From contig JBAQKP010000077.1 in assembly GCA_049301135.1 (NCBI GenBank), positions 1 to 17,933 of the forward strand: a DNA stretch of 17,933 bases, in the 5' to 3' direction. Shown here piece after piece: positions 6,699 to 15,903 of the stretch; the stretch's first letter is position 1, and each line of letters starts with the position of its first letter. Made by a program: the position numbers and the translations under genes. A model generated the notes under the pieces. That model worked only from the letters and a program-made list of their open reading frames with translations. It made no database searches and had not been told where the DNA came from. This stretch comes from JAYXXU01 sp049301135 (GTDB taxonomy: Bacteria; Pseudomonadota; Gammaproteobacteria; Pseudomonadales; Moraxellaceae).

Positions 6699-8018
6699 AT
6701 GGGCAAAAATGTCGTCGTGCTTGGCACGCAATGGGGTGATGAAGGCAAAGGCAAGATCGTTGACTTGCTGACCGATCAAGCCGCTGCTGTGGTGCGTTTT
6801 CAAGGGGGGCATAACGCCGGACATACCTTGGTGGTGGCCGGTGAAAAGACCATCCTGCACCTGATCCCATCGGGTATTTTGCGCGAGGGCGTCAAGTGTC
6901 TGATCGGCAATGGCGTAGTACTTGCCCCTGATGCACTGCTCAAAGAAATGAAAACACTGGAAGCCAAAGGCGTGCCGGTGCGTGAGCGGCTGCGGATTTC
7001 GCCGAACTGTCCATTGATTTTGCAATGTCATGTGGCACTCGATCAAGCACGTGAAATCAAGCGCGGCAATGCCAAAATCGGTACAACCGGTCGTGGCATT
7101 GGCCCTGCCTATGAAGACAAAGTAGCACGCCGTGGTCTGCGTTTGGCTGAGTTGATTCGTGGTGGTGAGTCGTTCGAACAGCGTGTGCGCGAAGTGATCG
7201 AATACCATAACTTCCGCCTGACCGAATATTATAAAGTTGCGCCGGTTGATGCCGATGCGGTGCTGGCTGAAGCCAAGATTTGGGCAGAAGAACTGCGTCC
7301 GTTGGTTTGTGATGTGACCGGTCTACTGCATGAACATCGCCGCGCCGGTGATAACCTGATGTTCGAAGGTGCGCAAGGCTCGCTACTGGATATCGATCAC
7401 GGCACATATCCGTTTGTGACTAGCAGTAACACCACCGCCGGTGGCGTGAGTACTGGTTCAGGCGTGGGTCCACTGTATCTGGATTATGTGTTGGGCATCA
7501 CCAAAGCCTATACCACACGGGTCGGCAGTGGTCCATTCCCAACCGAGCTACCGTATGACGCCGCCAATGATACCGGCTCAGACATCGGTAAGCATCTGGG
7601 CACGATTGGGCATGAATTTGGCGCAACCACTGGCCGTCAGCGCCGCTGTGGTTGGTTCGATGCGGTGGCGTTACGTCGTGCAGTCGAAATCAACTCGATC
7701 AGCGGCTTGTGTTTGACCAAGCTCGACGTGCTGGACGGTCTGGATGAGATTCGGATTTGTACCGCATATGAGCATACCGGTGACAGTGGTTGTCAGGGTT
7801 CGAGTGATGCGGTGGCCTTTGAAAACGTCACGCCAGTCTACGAAACCCTGTCAGGTTGGTCAGGTTCGACCATCGGTGCAACCGCGATTAATCAGTTACC
7901 GGCGGAAGCCCAAGCGTATATTCAGCGGATTGCAGAGCTGGTCGGTTGTCCGGTCGATATCGTGTCTACCGGTCCTGACCGTGATCAGACCATCGTGCTG
8001 CGGCATCCATTTGCTTAA
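6699..8018 (+). CDS. purA: Adenylosuccinate synthetase
   Basis: 439 aa, the typical length. It joins IMP and aspartate at the expense of GTP to form adenylosuccinate, the committed step to AMP. Motifs in order: GDEGKGK at 13-19 with the catalytic Asp14, NAGHT with the catalytic His42, GTTGRGIGPAYEDK, the IMP-site stretch GAQGSLLDIDHGTYPFVTSS, TTGRQRRCGWFDAV, LTKLDVLDGLDEI near the guanine site, and STGPDRDQTI at the end. The frame is open 33 bases further up to an ATG at 6666 inside hisZ, but GGGGAAAAGAG at 6682-6692 and the canonical MGKNVVVLGTQWG place the start at 6699. It follows hisZ by 19 bases and ends at a terminator. Confidence 0.97.
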   Translation: MGKNVVVLGTQWGDEGKGKIVDLLTDQAAAVVRFQGGHNAGHTLVVAGEKTILHLIPSGILREGVKCLIGNGVVLAPDALLKEMKTLEAKGVPVRERLRISPNCPLILQCHVALDQAREIKRGNAKIGTTGRGIGPAYEDKVARRGLRLAELIRGGESFEQRVREVIEYHNFRLTEYYKVAPVDADAVLAEAKIWAEELRPLVCDVTGLLHEHRRAGDNLMFEGAQGSLLDIDHGTYPFVTSSNTTAGGVSTGSGVGPLYLDYVLGITKAYTTRVGSGPFPTELPYDAANDTGSDIGKHLGTIGHEFGATTGRQRRCGWFDAVALRRAVEINSISGLCLTKLDVLDGLDEIRICTAYEHTGDSGCQGSSDAVAFENVTPVYETLSGWSGSTIGATAINQLPAEAQAYIQRIAELVGCPVDIVSTGPDRDQTIVLRHPFA

Positions 8019-8040
8019 TCGGTGATCTTGCGTTAAACAG

Positions 8041-8066
8041 TCCCCGCCATGTGCGGGGATTTTTTT
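8041..8066 (+). terminator. Intrinsic terminator of hisZ-purA
   Basis: TCCCCGC / GCGGGGA form a 7-bp stem around CATGT, followed by seven T. It starts 22 bases after the purA stop codon. Confidence 0.9.
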
Positions 8067-8141
8067 GCCCAAAATCTCGCTATTGCCCCAGCCAAAATCG
8101 TCTAAACTAGCGCCCATCTGCATAAGCCACGACCGATCCTG

Positions 8142-9917
8142 ATGAAACAAAGCACAGCACTGGATATTTTAAAAGCGGGTCAAAATGTCTTTCTGACTGG
8201 CTCGGCGGGTGCGGGCAAGACTTACACGCTGAATCAATATATCGACTATTTAAAAGCCCGCAAAGTCCCGGTTGCGATTACTGCATCGACTGGCATCGCC
8301 GCGACTCACATGAACGGCATGACCATTCACACGTGGGCGGGGATTGGCATCAAAGACAGTCTCGACAGTCAAGATTTGGCGCGGATGTATGATCGTAAAT
8401 ATATGCGCGAGCATCTCGATAAAGTCAAAGTGCTGATTATTGACGAAATTTCGATGCTGCACGCCAAGCAACTCGACTTGGTCAATCAAGTATTAAAATA
8501 TTTTAAAGGCAATGAGTTGCCATTCGGTGGGATTCAAGTGGTATTGGCTGGCGATTTTTTTCAGTTGCCGCCAGTCGGTAAGCCTAGTGAGACCAATCGG
8601 GATAAATTCTCCTTTATGTCGGCCGCATGGTTAGAGGCCAAGCTACAGATTTGTTATTTAACCGAGCAACACCGCCAAAACGACAGCCGCTTAAACGATA
8701 TTCTCAATGAAATTCGCGCCGAACAAGTGTCCGAGCAGAGTTTGGCCGAGCTACGGCATACCGAACAGCATGCGTTAGAGGCAGATATTACTCGGCTATT
8801 TACCCATAACGTCGATGTCGATGAGATTAACCAACGCCATCTGGCCGCAATCGATACTGATCCCAAGATCTTTAAAGCACAGACCAAAGGCAACGAAAAA
8901 CTACTGATGACCCTGACCGGTGCGGTACGTGCGCCGGAACAACTGGTCTTAAAAATCGGCGCAAAAGTGATGTTTGTCAAAAACAACTTTGAGGCAGGCT
9001 ATAGTAATGGCACGCTGGGCGAAGTGACTGGATTTTTGAGTGATGATGAGTTTGGCACGTTACCCCGTGTGAAATTGCGCGATGGCGATTCGCTGATCGT
9101 GCTGCCGGAAACATGGTCAGTCGATAACGAAAGCGGCAAGGCGCTAGCGACTTATCAGCAGTTTCCGCTCTGTTTGGCATGGGCGATGACCGTGCATAAG
9201 AGCCAAGGCATGACCTTGCAAGCCGCCGAAATCGACCTGAGCAATACCTTTGAAAAAGGTCAAGGCTATGTGGCATTGTCGCGTTTACAAAACCTTGCGG
9301 GCTTGCGGCTGCTCGGTTTAAATGCGATGGCATTGCAGTTGGATCGGTTGGCGGTGAAAGCCGATCAGCGTTTTTTGCAACTGTCTCATGATGCCGAACA
9401 GGTTTGGACGGATCAGGCCGAAAAACCCGCTGCAACCCTGAAAAAACTGCATGAGCAATTTATCACGCAGTCGGGCGGCACACTCAACGCCGCCGAAATC
9501 GCCAAGTATGAGCAGCGTAAAGCCAAACTAAATGCCAAGAAAAACAAAGGCGCTGCCAAAACCCCCGAGCCACATACCTTAGAGCAAACCAAAGTGCTGT
9601 TTGCGCAAGGCTTAGAGATCGATGAAATCGCGCAGATTCGTGAGCTGACCCAAGCGACCATCATCAATCATCTGGCCAAACTGGCCGAGCAAGATCGGCA
9701 GTTTGATGTAAGTCGGATTCGCCCGAGCGAGGAGCAACTTGCCCCGATTCGTAAGGTGTATCTGCAACTGCTCAAAGAACGTAACGCCGAGCATTTTAAC
9801 GAAGATGGCAGCATCAAACTGCGCCCGATTGTCGATGCGCTGCGGCAAAACGTCGGTTATAACGAGGTGCGCTTGGCCTTGGTGTTCATTGAGGTTGAAA
9901 CAGCGCAACTCGCGTAG
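8142..9917 (+). CDS. PIF1/RecD-like superfamily 1 DNA helicase with C-terminal HTH
   Basis: 591 aa. By family this is an ATP-driven helicase that unwinds DNA in the 5'-3' direction; its cellular task here is unknown. The Walker A motif GSAGAGKT is at residues 20-27, the Walker B motif VLIIDE at 97-102, and the motif III stretch GDFFQLPPVG at 137-146. The second RecA domain ends with TVHKSQGMTL near residues 350-359 and VALSR near 377, as in the UvrD_C_2/RecD group. A Lys-rich linker (KAKLNAKKNKGAAK) leads to a helix-turn-helix-like segment, TLEQTKVLFAQGLEIDEIAQ and onward, near residues 475-520. This resembles the HTH_40 domain found behind bacterial PIF1- and RecQ-like helicases. It appears to be a single-gene unit between two terminators or hairpins. 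The start follows ATCCTG with no strong ribosome site. Confidence 0.88.
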   Translation: MKQSTALDILKAGQNVFLTGSAGAGKTYTLNQYIDYLKARKVPVAITASTGIAATHMNGMTIHTWAGIGIKDSLDSQDLARMYDRKYMREHLDKVKVLIIDEISMLHAKQLDLVNQVLKYFKGNELPFGGIQVVLAGDFFQLPPVGKPSETNRDKFSFMSAAWLEAKLQICYLTEQHRQNDSRLNDILNEIRAEQVSEQSLAELRHTEQHALEADITRLFTHNVDVDEINQRHLAAIDTDPKIFKAQTKGNEKLLMTLTGAVRAPEQLVLKIGAKVMFVKNNFEAGYSNGTLGEVTGFLSDDEFGTLPRVKLRDGDSLIVLPETWSVDNESGKALATYQQFPLCLAWAMTVHKSQGMTLQAAEIDLSNTFEKGQGYVALSRLQNLAGLRLLGLNAMALQLDRLAVKADQRFLQLSHDAEQVWTDQAEKPAATLKKLHEQFITQSGGTLNAAEIAKYEQRKAKLNAKKNKGAAKTPEPHTLEQTKVLFAQGLEIDEIAQIRELTQATIINHLAKLAEQDRQFDVSRIRPSEEQLAPIRKVYLQLLKERNAEHFNEDGSIKLRPIVDALRQNVGYNEVRLALVFIEVETAQLA

Positions 9918-9919
9918 TG

Positions 9920-9947
9920 GGTCGGTGTGCGGTATGCACAGCCGACC
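9920..9947. repeat. Imperfect hairpin between convergent helicase and czcA
   Basis: GGTCGG pairs with CCGACC, and inside it GTGC pairs with GCAC around GGTAT, with small unpaired bases between the two stems. It lies 3 bases after the helicase stop and 24 bases from the czcA stop. No T-run follows on either strand, so it is a candidate transcription end or mRNA 3' stabiliser rather than a clear intrinsic terminator. Confidence 0.4.
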
Positions 9948-9970
9948 TCCAGTATTGTCATTGTGAAGGG

Positions 9971-12900
9971 TCACCGCACCGCTGGATGCCCCGAACGACG
10001 ATGCAACCATTGATACAAAACCGGCAAAATCAACAACGTTAGCACTGTTGACGATAAAATCCCGCCAATCACCACCGTTGCCAATGGTCGTTGCACCTCC
10101 GCGCCAATCCCCACGTTAAAGGCCATCGGAATAAATCCCAAGGCGGCCACCAAGGCGGTCATCAGCACGGCACGCAATCGACTCAGCGCCCCCTCGCGCA
10201 CGGCTTGCTCCAGCGTATAGCCCTGTTCACGCAAACGCTGAATGGCAGACATCAACACCAAACCGTTTAACACCGCCACCCCCGACAAGGCAATAAACCC
10301 CACCGCCGCCGAAATCGACAGCGGAATGCCACGCACGGCCAGCGCAATCAATCCGCCGGTCAGTGCAAAAGGCACGCCGGTAAACACCAACAGGCTATTG
10401 CGCAAGCTGCCCAAGGCCAGATACAGCAAACCCAAAATCAGCAGTAACGCCGCAGGCACCACGATCATCAGCCGATCACGCGCCGACTGAAGCTGCTCAA
10501 ACGTGCCGCCCCAGCCCAACCAATAGCCATCTGGCACACTCACTTGCGTCCCAATCTGTTGCTGTGCCTCCAGCACAAACGACCCAATGTCACGGCCTCG
10601 CACGTTGGCGGTCACCACCACGCGACGTTTGCCATTTTCACGGGTAATTTGGTTTGGACCGGTGACCTGTTGCACATCGACCAACTCACCCAATGGCACG
10701 GTTGAACGCGCCTGATTGGGCAAGGCAATCGGCCATTGCTTGAGCGCCTCAATATTTTGGCGGGTCGCTTCAGGCAAACGCACCACAATGTCAAAACGGC
10801 GGTCACCTTCAAATAAATCACCAGCTTTTTCACCGGCTACCAAGGTGGCAATGTGGCGTTGCACGTCATCAATCGACAGGCCATAACGCGCAATCACATC
10901 ACGGCGCGGTTGTAAGCTCAGCATCGGCAAGCCAGTCACCTGCTCCACTTTGACATCTGCCGCACCCGCCACGCCTGCCAGCACGGCAGCGATTTGTTCG
11001 CCGGACTCCAGCAGTTGCGTCATGTCATCGCCAAAAATTTTCACCGCAACATCAGAACGCACCCCAGAGATCAGTTCGTTAAAGCGCATCTGAATCGGTT
11101 GAGTGTATTCATAATTATTGCCCGCGACGCGCTCGGCTGCCGCTTGAATCTCGGCCACCACCACCGCTTTGGGTTTGCTCGGGTCTGGCCACTCCGCACG
11201 CGGTTTTAGCATGACAAAGTTGTCCGCCACACTCGGCGGCATGGGATCGGTGGCGATTTCGGCGGTGCCAATCTTGGCAAACATGGTGTTTACTTCGGGC
11301 AGTGTTTTGATTTCTTTTTCAAGTGCATATTGCATCTGCACCGACTGACTCAGCGAGGTCGCTGGAATCCGCAGCGCATGTAGCGCCACATCGCCTTCAT
11401 CCAGCGACGGCATAAATTCCGAGCCTAACCGTGTCGACAGCAAGCCACTGAATAGCAATAGCACGCCTGCCGCGCCGACCACCACAACCCTGTGCTGCAA
11501 TGACCAATCTAACAACGGTGTGTAACCCCGCCGTAGCGCCCGAATCAGGCGGTTTTCGTGTTCATTGACCGAGCCACTGGTGGCCATGGCCACCGCAGCA
11601 GGTACAAACGTGACCGACAGCAGCATGGCCGCCAACAAGGCCATCACCACGGTCAAGGCCATCGGCGTAAACATCTTGCCTTCAACACCAGTTAAGGTCA
11701 GTAGTGGCACATACACCGCAATAATAATCGCCTGTCCATACAGCAGCGGTTTGCGCGATTCTCGCGTGGCATCAAATACGGTGTCAAAGCGTTCTTGCCG
11801 CGTCAGTATGCGTCCCAATTCGCGCTGTCGCTGTGCCAGTTTGCTGAGAGAATGCTCGACAATCACCACCGCACCATCGACGATAATGCCAAAATCCAAT
11901 GCGCCCAAGCTCATCAAATTGGCACTGACCCGTTGACTGACCATGCCGGTGATGGTCATCAGCATCGCCAACGGAATCACCAAGGCGGTGATCAAGGCCG
12001 CCCGCATATGCCCCAAAAAGGCAAACAGCACCGCGATGACCAAAATCGCGCCTTCAAACAGGTTCTTTTTAACCGTGTCGATGGTGGCATCTACCAAGGT
12101 GGTGCGGTCATACACCGTGTTGGCGATCACGCCATCAGGCAAACTGGCTTGAATTTGCTTGAGCGCCGCACTCACCCGCATCGACACCGTCCGCGAGTTT
12201 TCGCCAATCAGCATAAACGCTGTGCCCAAGACGACCTCTTGACCATCTTTGGTCGCCGCACCTGTTCGTAACTCTTGACCGATTTGAATATCCGCCACGT
12301 CGCTGAGTCGAACGATTTGACCGTCGCGACTGGTCAAGGCAATCGCGGCAATCTCGTCGATGTGGCTGACTTGCGCCGGTGAACGCACCAAATATTGCTC
12401 ACCCGATTTTTCGATATAGCCTGCACCGACATTGCTATTGCTGGCGGCCAACGCCTGCATCACATCGCGCAGCGTCAACCCGAAGGCGCGTAACTGCTCG
12501 GGTTTAGGCGCGACAATATATTGTTTGGTATAGCCGCCAATGGTGTTGATCTCGGTCACGCCCTTGACGTTGCGTAATTGCGGCTTGACCACCCAATCTT
12601 GCACACTGCGTAGCTCAGTGGCGTTTAGCGGTTGTTTGGCATTCGGTTGGTTTTCAACCGTATACATAAAAATCTCGCCCAAACCGGTGGCGATTGGCCC
12701 TAGCTCTGGCGATAGGCCAGCGGGTAAGGCTGCACGCGCGGCTTGTAGGCGTTCGTTGACCAACTGGCGGGCAAAATAAATGTCGGTGCCGTCCTCAAAA
12801 ATCACCGTCACTTGCGACAGGCCATAGCGTGACAAGGAGCGAGTTTCTTTGAGGTGCGGCAGCCCCGCCAAGGTGGTTTCAATCGGAAAACTGACACGGC

Positions 12901-13087
12901 TTTCGGCTTCAAGCGGCGAGTAGCCCGCGGCCTCGGTGTTGATTTGAACCTGTACATTGGTAATGTCGGGCACGGCGTCAATCGGCAGGCGCAAGTAGTT
13001 GTACACGCCAATCGCGCTGATCACCGCAAACAACAGCAGCACCAGCCAACGCTGCTGAATCGAGAGTTGAACCATCCGGTCAAACAT
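9971..13087 (-). CDS. czcA: HME-RND inner-membrane metal efflux pump, CzcA type
   Basis: 1038 aa, typical for heavy-metal RND transporters. It takes divalent metal ions from the periplasm or cytoplasm and drives them out with the proton gradient, as a trimer in the inner membrane. TM1 (WLVLLLFAVISAIGVYNYL) is followed by the porter-loop start LPIDAVPDITNVQVQ. The metal/proton signature in TM4 is DFGIIVDGAVVIVE at 398-411, holding the Asp-Asp-Glu triad (D398, D404, E411) expected of Zn/Co/Cd pumps; the next residue is His where the common form is Asn. The Cu/Ag-type pumps lack this triad. The ATG at 13087 has AAGGA 8 bases upstream; the ATG at 13096 overlaps that site, so I prefer 13087. czcB ends 11 bases before this start. 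Exact metal range cannot be read. Confidence 0.94.
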   Translation of the reverse strand: MFDRMVQLSIQQRWLVLLLFAVISAIGVYNYLRLPIDAVPDITNVQVQINTEAAGYSPLEAESRVSFPIETTLAGLPHLKETRSLSRYGLSQVTVIFEDGTDIYFARQLVNERLQAARAALPAGLSPELGPIATGLGEIFMYTVENQPNAKQPLNATELRSVQDWVVKPQLRNVKGVTEINTIGGYTKQYIVAPKPEQLRAFGLTLRDVMQALAASNSNVGAGYIEKSGEQYLVRSPAQVSHIDEIAAIALTSRDGQIVRLSDVADIQIGQELRTGAATKDGQEVVLGTAFMLIGENSRTVSMRVSAALKQIQASLPDGVIANTVYDRTTLVDATIDTVKKNLFEGAILVIAVLFAFLGHMRAALITALVIPLAMLMTITGMVSQRVSANLMSLGALDFGIIVDGAVVIVEHSLSKLAQRQRELGRILTRQERFDTVFDATRESRKPLLYGQAIIIAVYVPLLTLTGVEGKMFTPMALTVVMALLAAMLLSVTFVPAAVAMATSGSVNEHENRLIRALRRGYTPLLDWSLQHRVVVVGAAGVLLLFSGLLSTRLGSEFMPSLDEGDVALHALRIPATSLSQSVQMQYALEKEIKTLPEVNTMFAKIGTAEIATDPMPPSVADNFVMLKPRAEWPDPSKPKAVVVAEIQAAAERVAGNNYEYTQPIQMRFNELISGVRSDVAVKIFGDDMTQLLESGEQIAAVLAGVAGAADVKVEQVTGLPMLSLQPRRDVIARYGLSIDDVQRHIATLVAGEKAGDLFEGDRRFDIVVRLPEATRQNIEALKQWPIALPNQARSTVPLGELVDVQQVTGPNQITRENGKRRVVVTANVRGRDIGSFVLEAQQQIGTQVSVPDGYWLGWGGTFEQLQSARDRLMIVVPAALLLILGLLYLALGSLRNSLLVFTGVPFALTGGLIALAVRGIPLSISAAVGFIALSGVAVLNGLVLMSAIQRLREQGYTLEQAVREGALSRLRAVLMTALVAALGFIPMAFNVGIGAEVQRPLATVVIGGILSSTVLTLLILPVLYQWLHRRSGHPAVR

Positions 13088-13098
13088 GCTGATCATCC

Positions 13099-14610
13099 TT
13101 AGTGGTCATGCGATGCACCGGCTTTGCCGAGCTCTGCTTTAAGAAGAAAAGAATTCCCAGCGGCATACACTTGACCGGCCTGAAGACCCGACAGCACTTC
13201 TACAAAACCATCCGCACGTTGCCCCAACTCGACCGGCCTGACCTCAAATTGATCACCCACCCGCACAAATACCACCGTCCAATCACGGAAGGTTTGCAGT
13301 GCGTCTTCTCGCACCGCAACAGCAGCATTGACCTGACCGTCCACAACATGGGCATGGATCTGTTGTCCGACCCGCCAGCCTTGACCGACATTATTGAAGC
13401 GCACATGCGCGGCCACAGTACGGGTCGCCTCATCCACGGTGGACGCCAGATAGGTGATGTCGCCTTGTGCGGTCTGTTCGCCCTGTTGGGCTTGAATCCG
13501 AACGGGTAAACCCAGCCGAGCCTGTGCGGCTTGTGCTTCAGGGATTTTAATCACTGCCAATAATTGCGACAGATCGGCGATTTCAAACAACACCGACTCA
13601 TTGCCCACCGCCTGTCCCACCACCGCCGTACGGCTCAACACCACGCCACTGATCGGCGCACGAATCGCAAAACGACCATCCGTGTGTGCGCCAACAGAAG
13701 CGCCTAAACCGGCCAGCACCTGATTGGCTTCATCGAGCCGAATCATGGCCTCGCTGTACTGCGTCTTGGCTTGGAGATAGTCGTTTTCTGGCGAGACTTT
13801 TTCGCGCCACAGACGTTCTTCGCGGCTTAAGGTGGTTTTGGCCAATTCAAGCTGTTGTTGCGCACTGCGTTGGGCAGCGCGTAGATTGACCAGCTCACGG
13901 CTTTCGATCACCGCCAGCACCTCACCTGCCCGAACAGTCGCCCCCAATGACGGATGAACCGTCAGCACCACACCAGCAGAACGTGCCGTCACCGCCACAT
14001 GTTGCTCAGGCCGCAGTTGCAGCTCACCCGTCACACTGTTTTGACTGGCAAACTGCCGTGGTTGCGCGGTCAGCAACGTCAAGCCACTGCTGTTGAGTGC
14101 AGCATCGGCCAACATGACACGGCCTTCTTGCTGCGACCATGCAAACGTATAGGCTGTGTTGGCGTGTTTGACCTGCACCGAAACGTCAAAAGAATGCGGC
14201 TCGTAGATGACTTGATCACCCAGCAAATAGTCAGCTTCTGGTTTAAAGCTAATCTGCTGATTGGCATCCAGACGCCGAATCAGCACACGGGCTTGCACGG
14301 TTTTGGGATCAAGCGCTTGGCTGTTTTGGTAGGCATATAGGCGCAATTGTGGCTCAACACCCTGCTCGAAGATTTTCACCTCAAGCGAAAAATCGCCTTG
14401 TTTAAACAACCGTCCACCGTGCGGGCCTTTGGCGGGAGTGGCTTCTTCTTCAGCATGTTCGCCGGTTTTTTCTTCAGCACGTTCAGCATGTTCACTGGAG
14501 CGGTTATGCGTGCTGGTTTTCCACCACGCATAACCCATGATGCTGCTGATCAGCACCACAATCAGCACCATGATACCGATGTTTTTGAGGGATTTTTTGG
14601 GCGTTATCAT
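13099..14610 (-). CDS. czcB: RND periplasmic adaptor, CzcB type
   Basis: 503 aa. The adaptor bridges the CzcA pump and the CzcC channel across the periplasm. A membrane anchor spans about residues 11-30. It is followed by a charged, His- and Glu-rich stretch (H35, H41, H52 among many Glu) and the segment GPHGGRLFKQGDFSLEVKIF, a domain seen in front of many CzcB proteins. The barrel-sandwich halves are seen in VTARSAGVVLTVHPSLGATV and IRAPISGVVLSRTAVVGQAV, flanking a coiled-coil hairpin (LRAAQRSAQQQLELAKTTL and after). The beta-barrel and membrane-proximal domains follow, and the chain ends in HDH. Metal binding by the His stretches is inference. The start overlaps the czcC stop as ATGA, with AGGA 8 bases before it, so the genes are translationally coupled. 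Confidence 0.93.
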   Translation of the reverse strand: MITPKKSLKNIGIMVLIVVLISSIMGYAWWKTSTHNRSSEHAERAEEKTGEHAEEEATPAKGPHGGRLFKQGDFSLEVKIFEQGVEPQLRLYAYQNSQALDPKTVQARVLIRRLDANQQISFKPEADYLLGDQVIYEPHSFDVSVQVKHANTAYTFAWSQQEGRVMLADAALNSSGLTLLTAQPRQFASQNSVTGELQLRPEQHVAVTARSAGVVLTVHPSLGATVRAGEVLAVIESRELVNLRAAQRSAQQQLELAKTTLSREERLWREKVSPENDYLQAKTQYSEAMIRLDEANQVLAGLGASVGAHTDGRFAIRAPISGVVLSRTAVVGQAVGNESVLFEIADLSQLLAVIKIPEAQAAQARLGLPVRIQAQQGEQTAQGDITYLASTVDEATRTVAAHVRFNNVGQGWRVGQQIHAHVVDGQVNAAVAVREDALQTFRDWTVVFVRVGDQFEVRPVELGQRADGFVEVLSGLQAGQVYAAGNSFLLKAELGKAGASHDH

Positions 14611-15821
14611 GGCTGTGATCCTAAAATAGCGGCAGAGGCTGGGGCAAACTCACGTTCAAGGTCGGCAAGCGCCTGTTGCACCGCAAGTTCACTTTGTAGT
14701 GCGCGTTCACGGGCGGCGCGCCACACTTGGCGGGCTTCTAGCCACTCCAACAGGCCAGTTTTACCCGCCTGATAGGCCATTTCTGCAATCCGCAGACTCT
14801 CTTGAGTTGCGGGCAGAACGTGTTGTTGCAACACGTCCAGTTGCTGCTGTGCGGCGACGATTTGTGCTTGTGCTTGCTGAACCCGCAACGTCGCACGCTG
14901 ACGGGTCAGCATCGCGACCTGAATGGCGCGATCCAACTGTTGTTGTGAGAGGGCGTACGCCACTTGGTTTTGATCAAACACGCTGAGCGTCATAGAGGCA
15001 CCGACCAGCCACAATTGATCTTGGCTGTTTTGACTGCGCCGTGTACCCACGCTGAGTGTCACATCAGGTCGACGTTCAGCGGTCGCCAGCGCGTGACTTG
15101 CTTGGGCGCGTTGAACGTCCAGTTCAGCTTGTTGCTGACTGAGTACGCCCTGTTGATCCAGCATGGGTGTGATGGTTGGCAGCGTCATCGGCTGTGCAGG
15201 CAGTGTGCCGATCAACAGTTCACACGCTGCTTTGGCACTGCTGGCCAGTTGCTGCTGATTCAGCAATTGGGTGGCAGATTCTTGTGCCAGTGCGACGGCA
15301 CGTTGTGATTCGGACGGCACGGTTTTACCGGCACGTAGGCGTTCACTGAGCAAACGGACTTGTGTTTTGGATATCGCCAGCTCGTCCTGTTGCAGTTGTA
15401 CACGGCCATCTGCGATGAACCAGCGTGCCAAACAGAGTCGGACATCTGCCGCCAATTCTGCGCTGCGCTTTTGCATCGCAAGCTGCGTATTAAATTGTTC
15501 TGTTTGTGCAACGTTGGCGCGGAGGATGCGCTTGTTGTTGAGTGGCAAGGCTTGGCTATAGCGTAGCTCAACGCTGGTGCCGTCAGCATTTGCAGTGGAT
15601 TGGTTGCCCAAACTGTCCACTTCGACCGACAACTCTGGATTGGCTAAACGGCTCGACTGCTGCGTTCGAAGGCGATCCACTGCTTGAAGCTGGGTCAGCG
15701 CTTGTAGCTCGGGATCACGCGTATAAGCCTGCTGTCTGGCCTGTTCAAGGCTCAGATCGGCATACGCAAAGGAAGGGGGCAGCAGCCCGATACAGGCCAG
15801 CAAAAAATAGGGGAGACGCAT
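14607..15821 (-). CDS. czcC: Outer-membrane efflux channel, TolC/CzcC family
   Basis: 404 aa. It would form the outer-membrane trimeric channel of the metal exporter. A signal peptide (MRLPYFLLACIGLLPPSFAYA, cleavage likely after AYA) precedes the first TolC repeat, LSLEQARQQAYTRDPELQAL. Two internally similar halves follow, each with a beta-strand pair (NPELSVEVDSLG; RPDVTLSVGTRRSQ) and long Gln- and Ala-rich helices. The last helix carries the family line AYQAGKTGLLEWLEARQVW. AGGAAAG lies 6 bases before the ATG. The stop overlaps the czcB start by 4 bases, giving the order czcC-czcB-czcA. The upstream membrane-protein gene ends 82 bases away on the same strand. Confidence 0.93.
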   Translation of the reverse strand: MRLPYFLLACIGLLPPSFAYADLSLEQARQQAYTRDPELQALTQLQAVDRLRTQQSSRLANPELSVEVDSLGNQSTANADGTSVELRYSQALPLNNKRILRANVAQTEQFNTQLAMQKRSAELAADVRLCLARWFIADGRVQLQQDELAISKTQVRLLSERLRAGKTVPSESQRAVALAQESATQLLNQQQLASSAKAACELLIGTLPAQPMTLPTITPMLDQQGVLSQQQAELDVQRAQASHALATAERRPDVTLSVGTRRSQNSQDQLWLVGASMTLSVFDQNQVAYALSQQQLDRAIQVAMLTRQRATLRVQQAQAQIVAAQQQLDVLQQHVLPATQESLRIAEMAYQAGKTGLLEWLEARQVWRAARERALQSELAVQQALADLEREFAPASAAILGSQP

Positions 15822-15860
15822 AAAAAATCTTTCCTGATGTCAACGCAATGCAATCCCATA

Positions 15861-15871
15861 CGGATGATCCG
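15861..15871. repeat. Short perfect dyad upstream of czcC
   Basis: CGGATGATCCG is an 11-base palindrome (5-bp arms) about 40 bases before the czcC start, in the 82-base gap behind the small membrane-protein gene. It could be an operator half-pair or a small mRNA stem; its shortness means chance is a real alternative. Confidence 0.2.
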
Positions 15872-15903
15872 CACAGGCTTAAAAGGTTTAACAACAGGAG
15901 CGT

